Below, one piece after another: positions 5,825-5,826 of a stretch of DNA of 5,826 bases. The translations under genes and the position numbers were made by a program. Numbering within the stretch: the first letter of the stretch is position 1; each line of letters opens with the position of its first letter. The notes beneath the pieces were generated by a model. That model did not search any database. It was not told where the DNA came from and saw only the letters and a list, made by a program, of their open reading frames with translations. Source of the stretch: Clostridia bacterium (GTDB taxonomy: Bacteria > Bacillota_A > Clostridia > Christensenellales > Aristaeellaceae); contig JAFQOY010000225.1 in assembly GCA_017412025.1 (NCBI GenBank), positions 1 through 5,826 of the forward strand, in the 5' to 3' direction.

Positions 5825-5826
5825 AT

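Overview
The window reads as chromosomal DNA of a GC-rich, probably Clostridia-like Bacillota, likely host-gut associated. The basis is inferential: strong GGAGG-type ribosome binding sites, GC-rich coding sequence next to AT-rich control DNA, almost no TTA, CTA or TCA codons in the large gene, and close resemblance of the enzymes to families I associate with gut and soil Bacillota. Species cannot be named from this sequence.

Layout. Positions 1-84 (minus strand) hold the first 28 codons of a divergently transcribed MerR-type regulator that runs off the left edge. Positions 85-315 are an AT-richer divergent control region. It has a good sigma-70-like promoter on each strand and two imperfect palindromes, one of which (centre CG, cre/LacI-like) covers the -35 box of the rightward promoter. 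Positions 316-2385 (plus) encode a cytoplasmic GH35-type beta-galactosidase-like enzyme. After 21 nt with a strong Shine-Dalgarno sequence, 2407-5655 (plus) encode a 1082-residue protein with an N-terminal DUF5107 domain (galactose-mutarotase-like fold) and a long C-terminal TPR superhelix. Downstream, 5681-5824 is a dense row of four perfect-armed hairpins of unrelated sequence, packed nearly end to end; the fourth finishes two bases before the right edge.

How it fits together. The two plus-strand genes form a tight two-gene unit. Neither protein has a visible signal peptide, so both probably act in the cytoplasm on imported oligosaccharides or glycosides. The GH35 enzyme would remove a terminal galactose or related sugar. 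The DUF5107-TPR protein belongs to a family I recognise by its conserved motifs but whose biochemical role I do not know to be established. Its beta-rich sugar-binding-type domain, joined to an all-helical repeat domain, suggests carbohydrate binding or an uncharacterised carbohydrate-active enzyme. The divergent MerR-type gene is the obvious candidate local regulator, though the promoter spacing does not fit the classical MerR activation mechanism. The most notable items are the uncharacterised DUF5107-TPR protein with its paired GEGK motifs, and the hairpin array after the operon.
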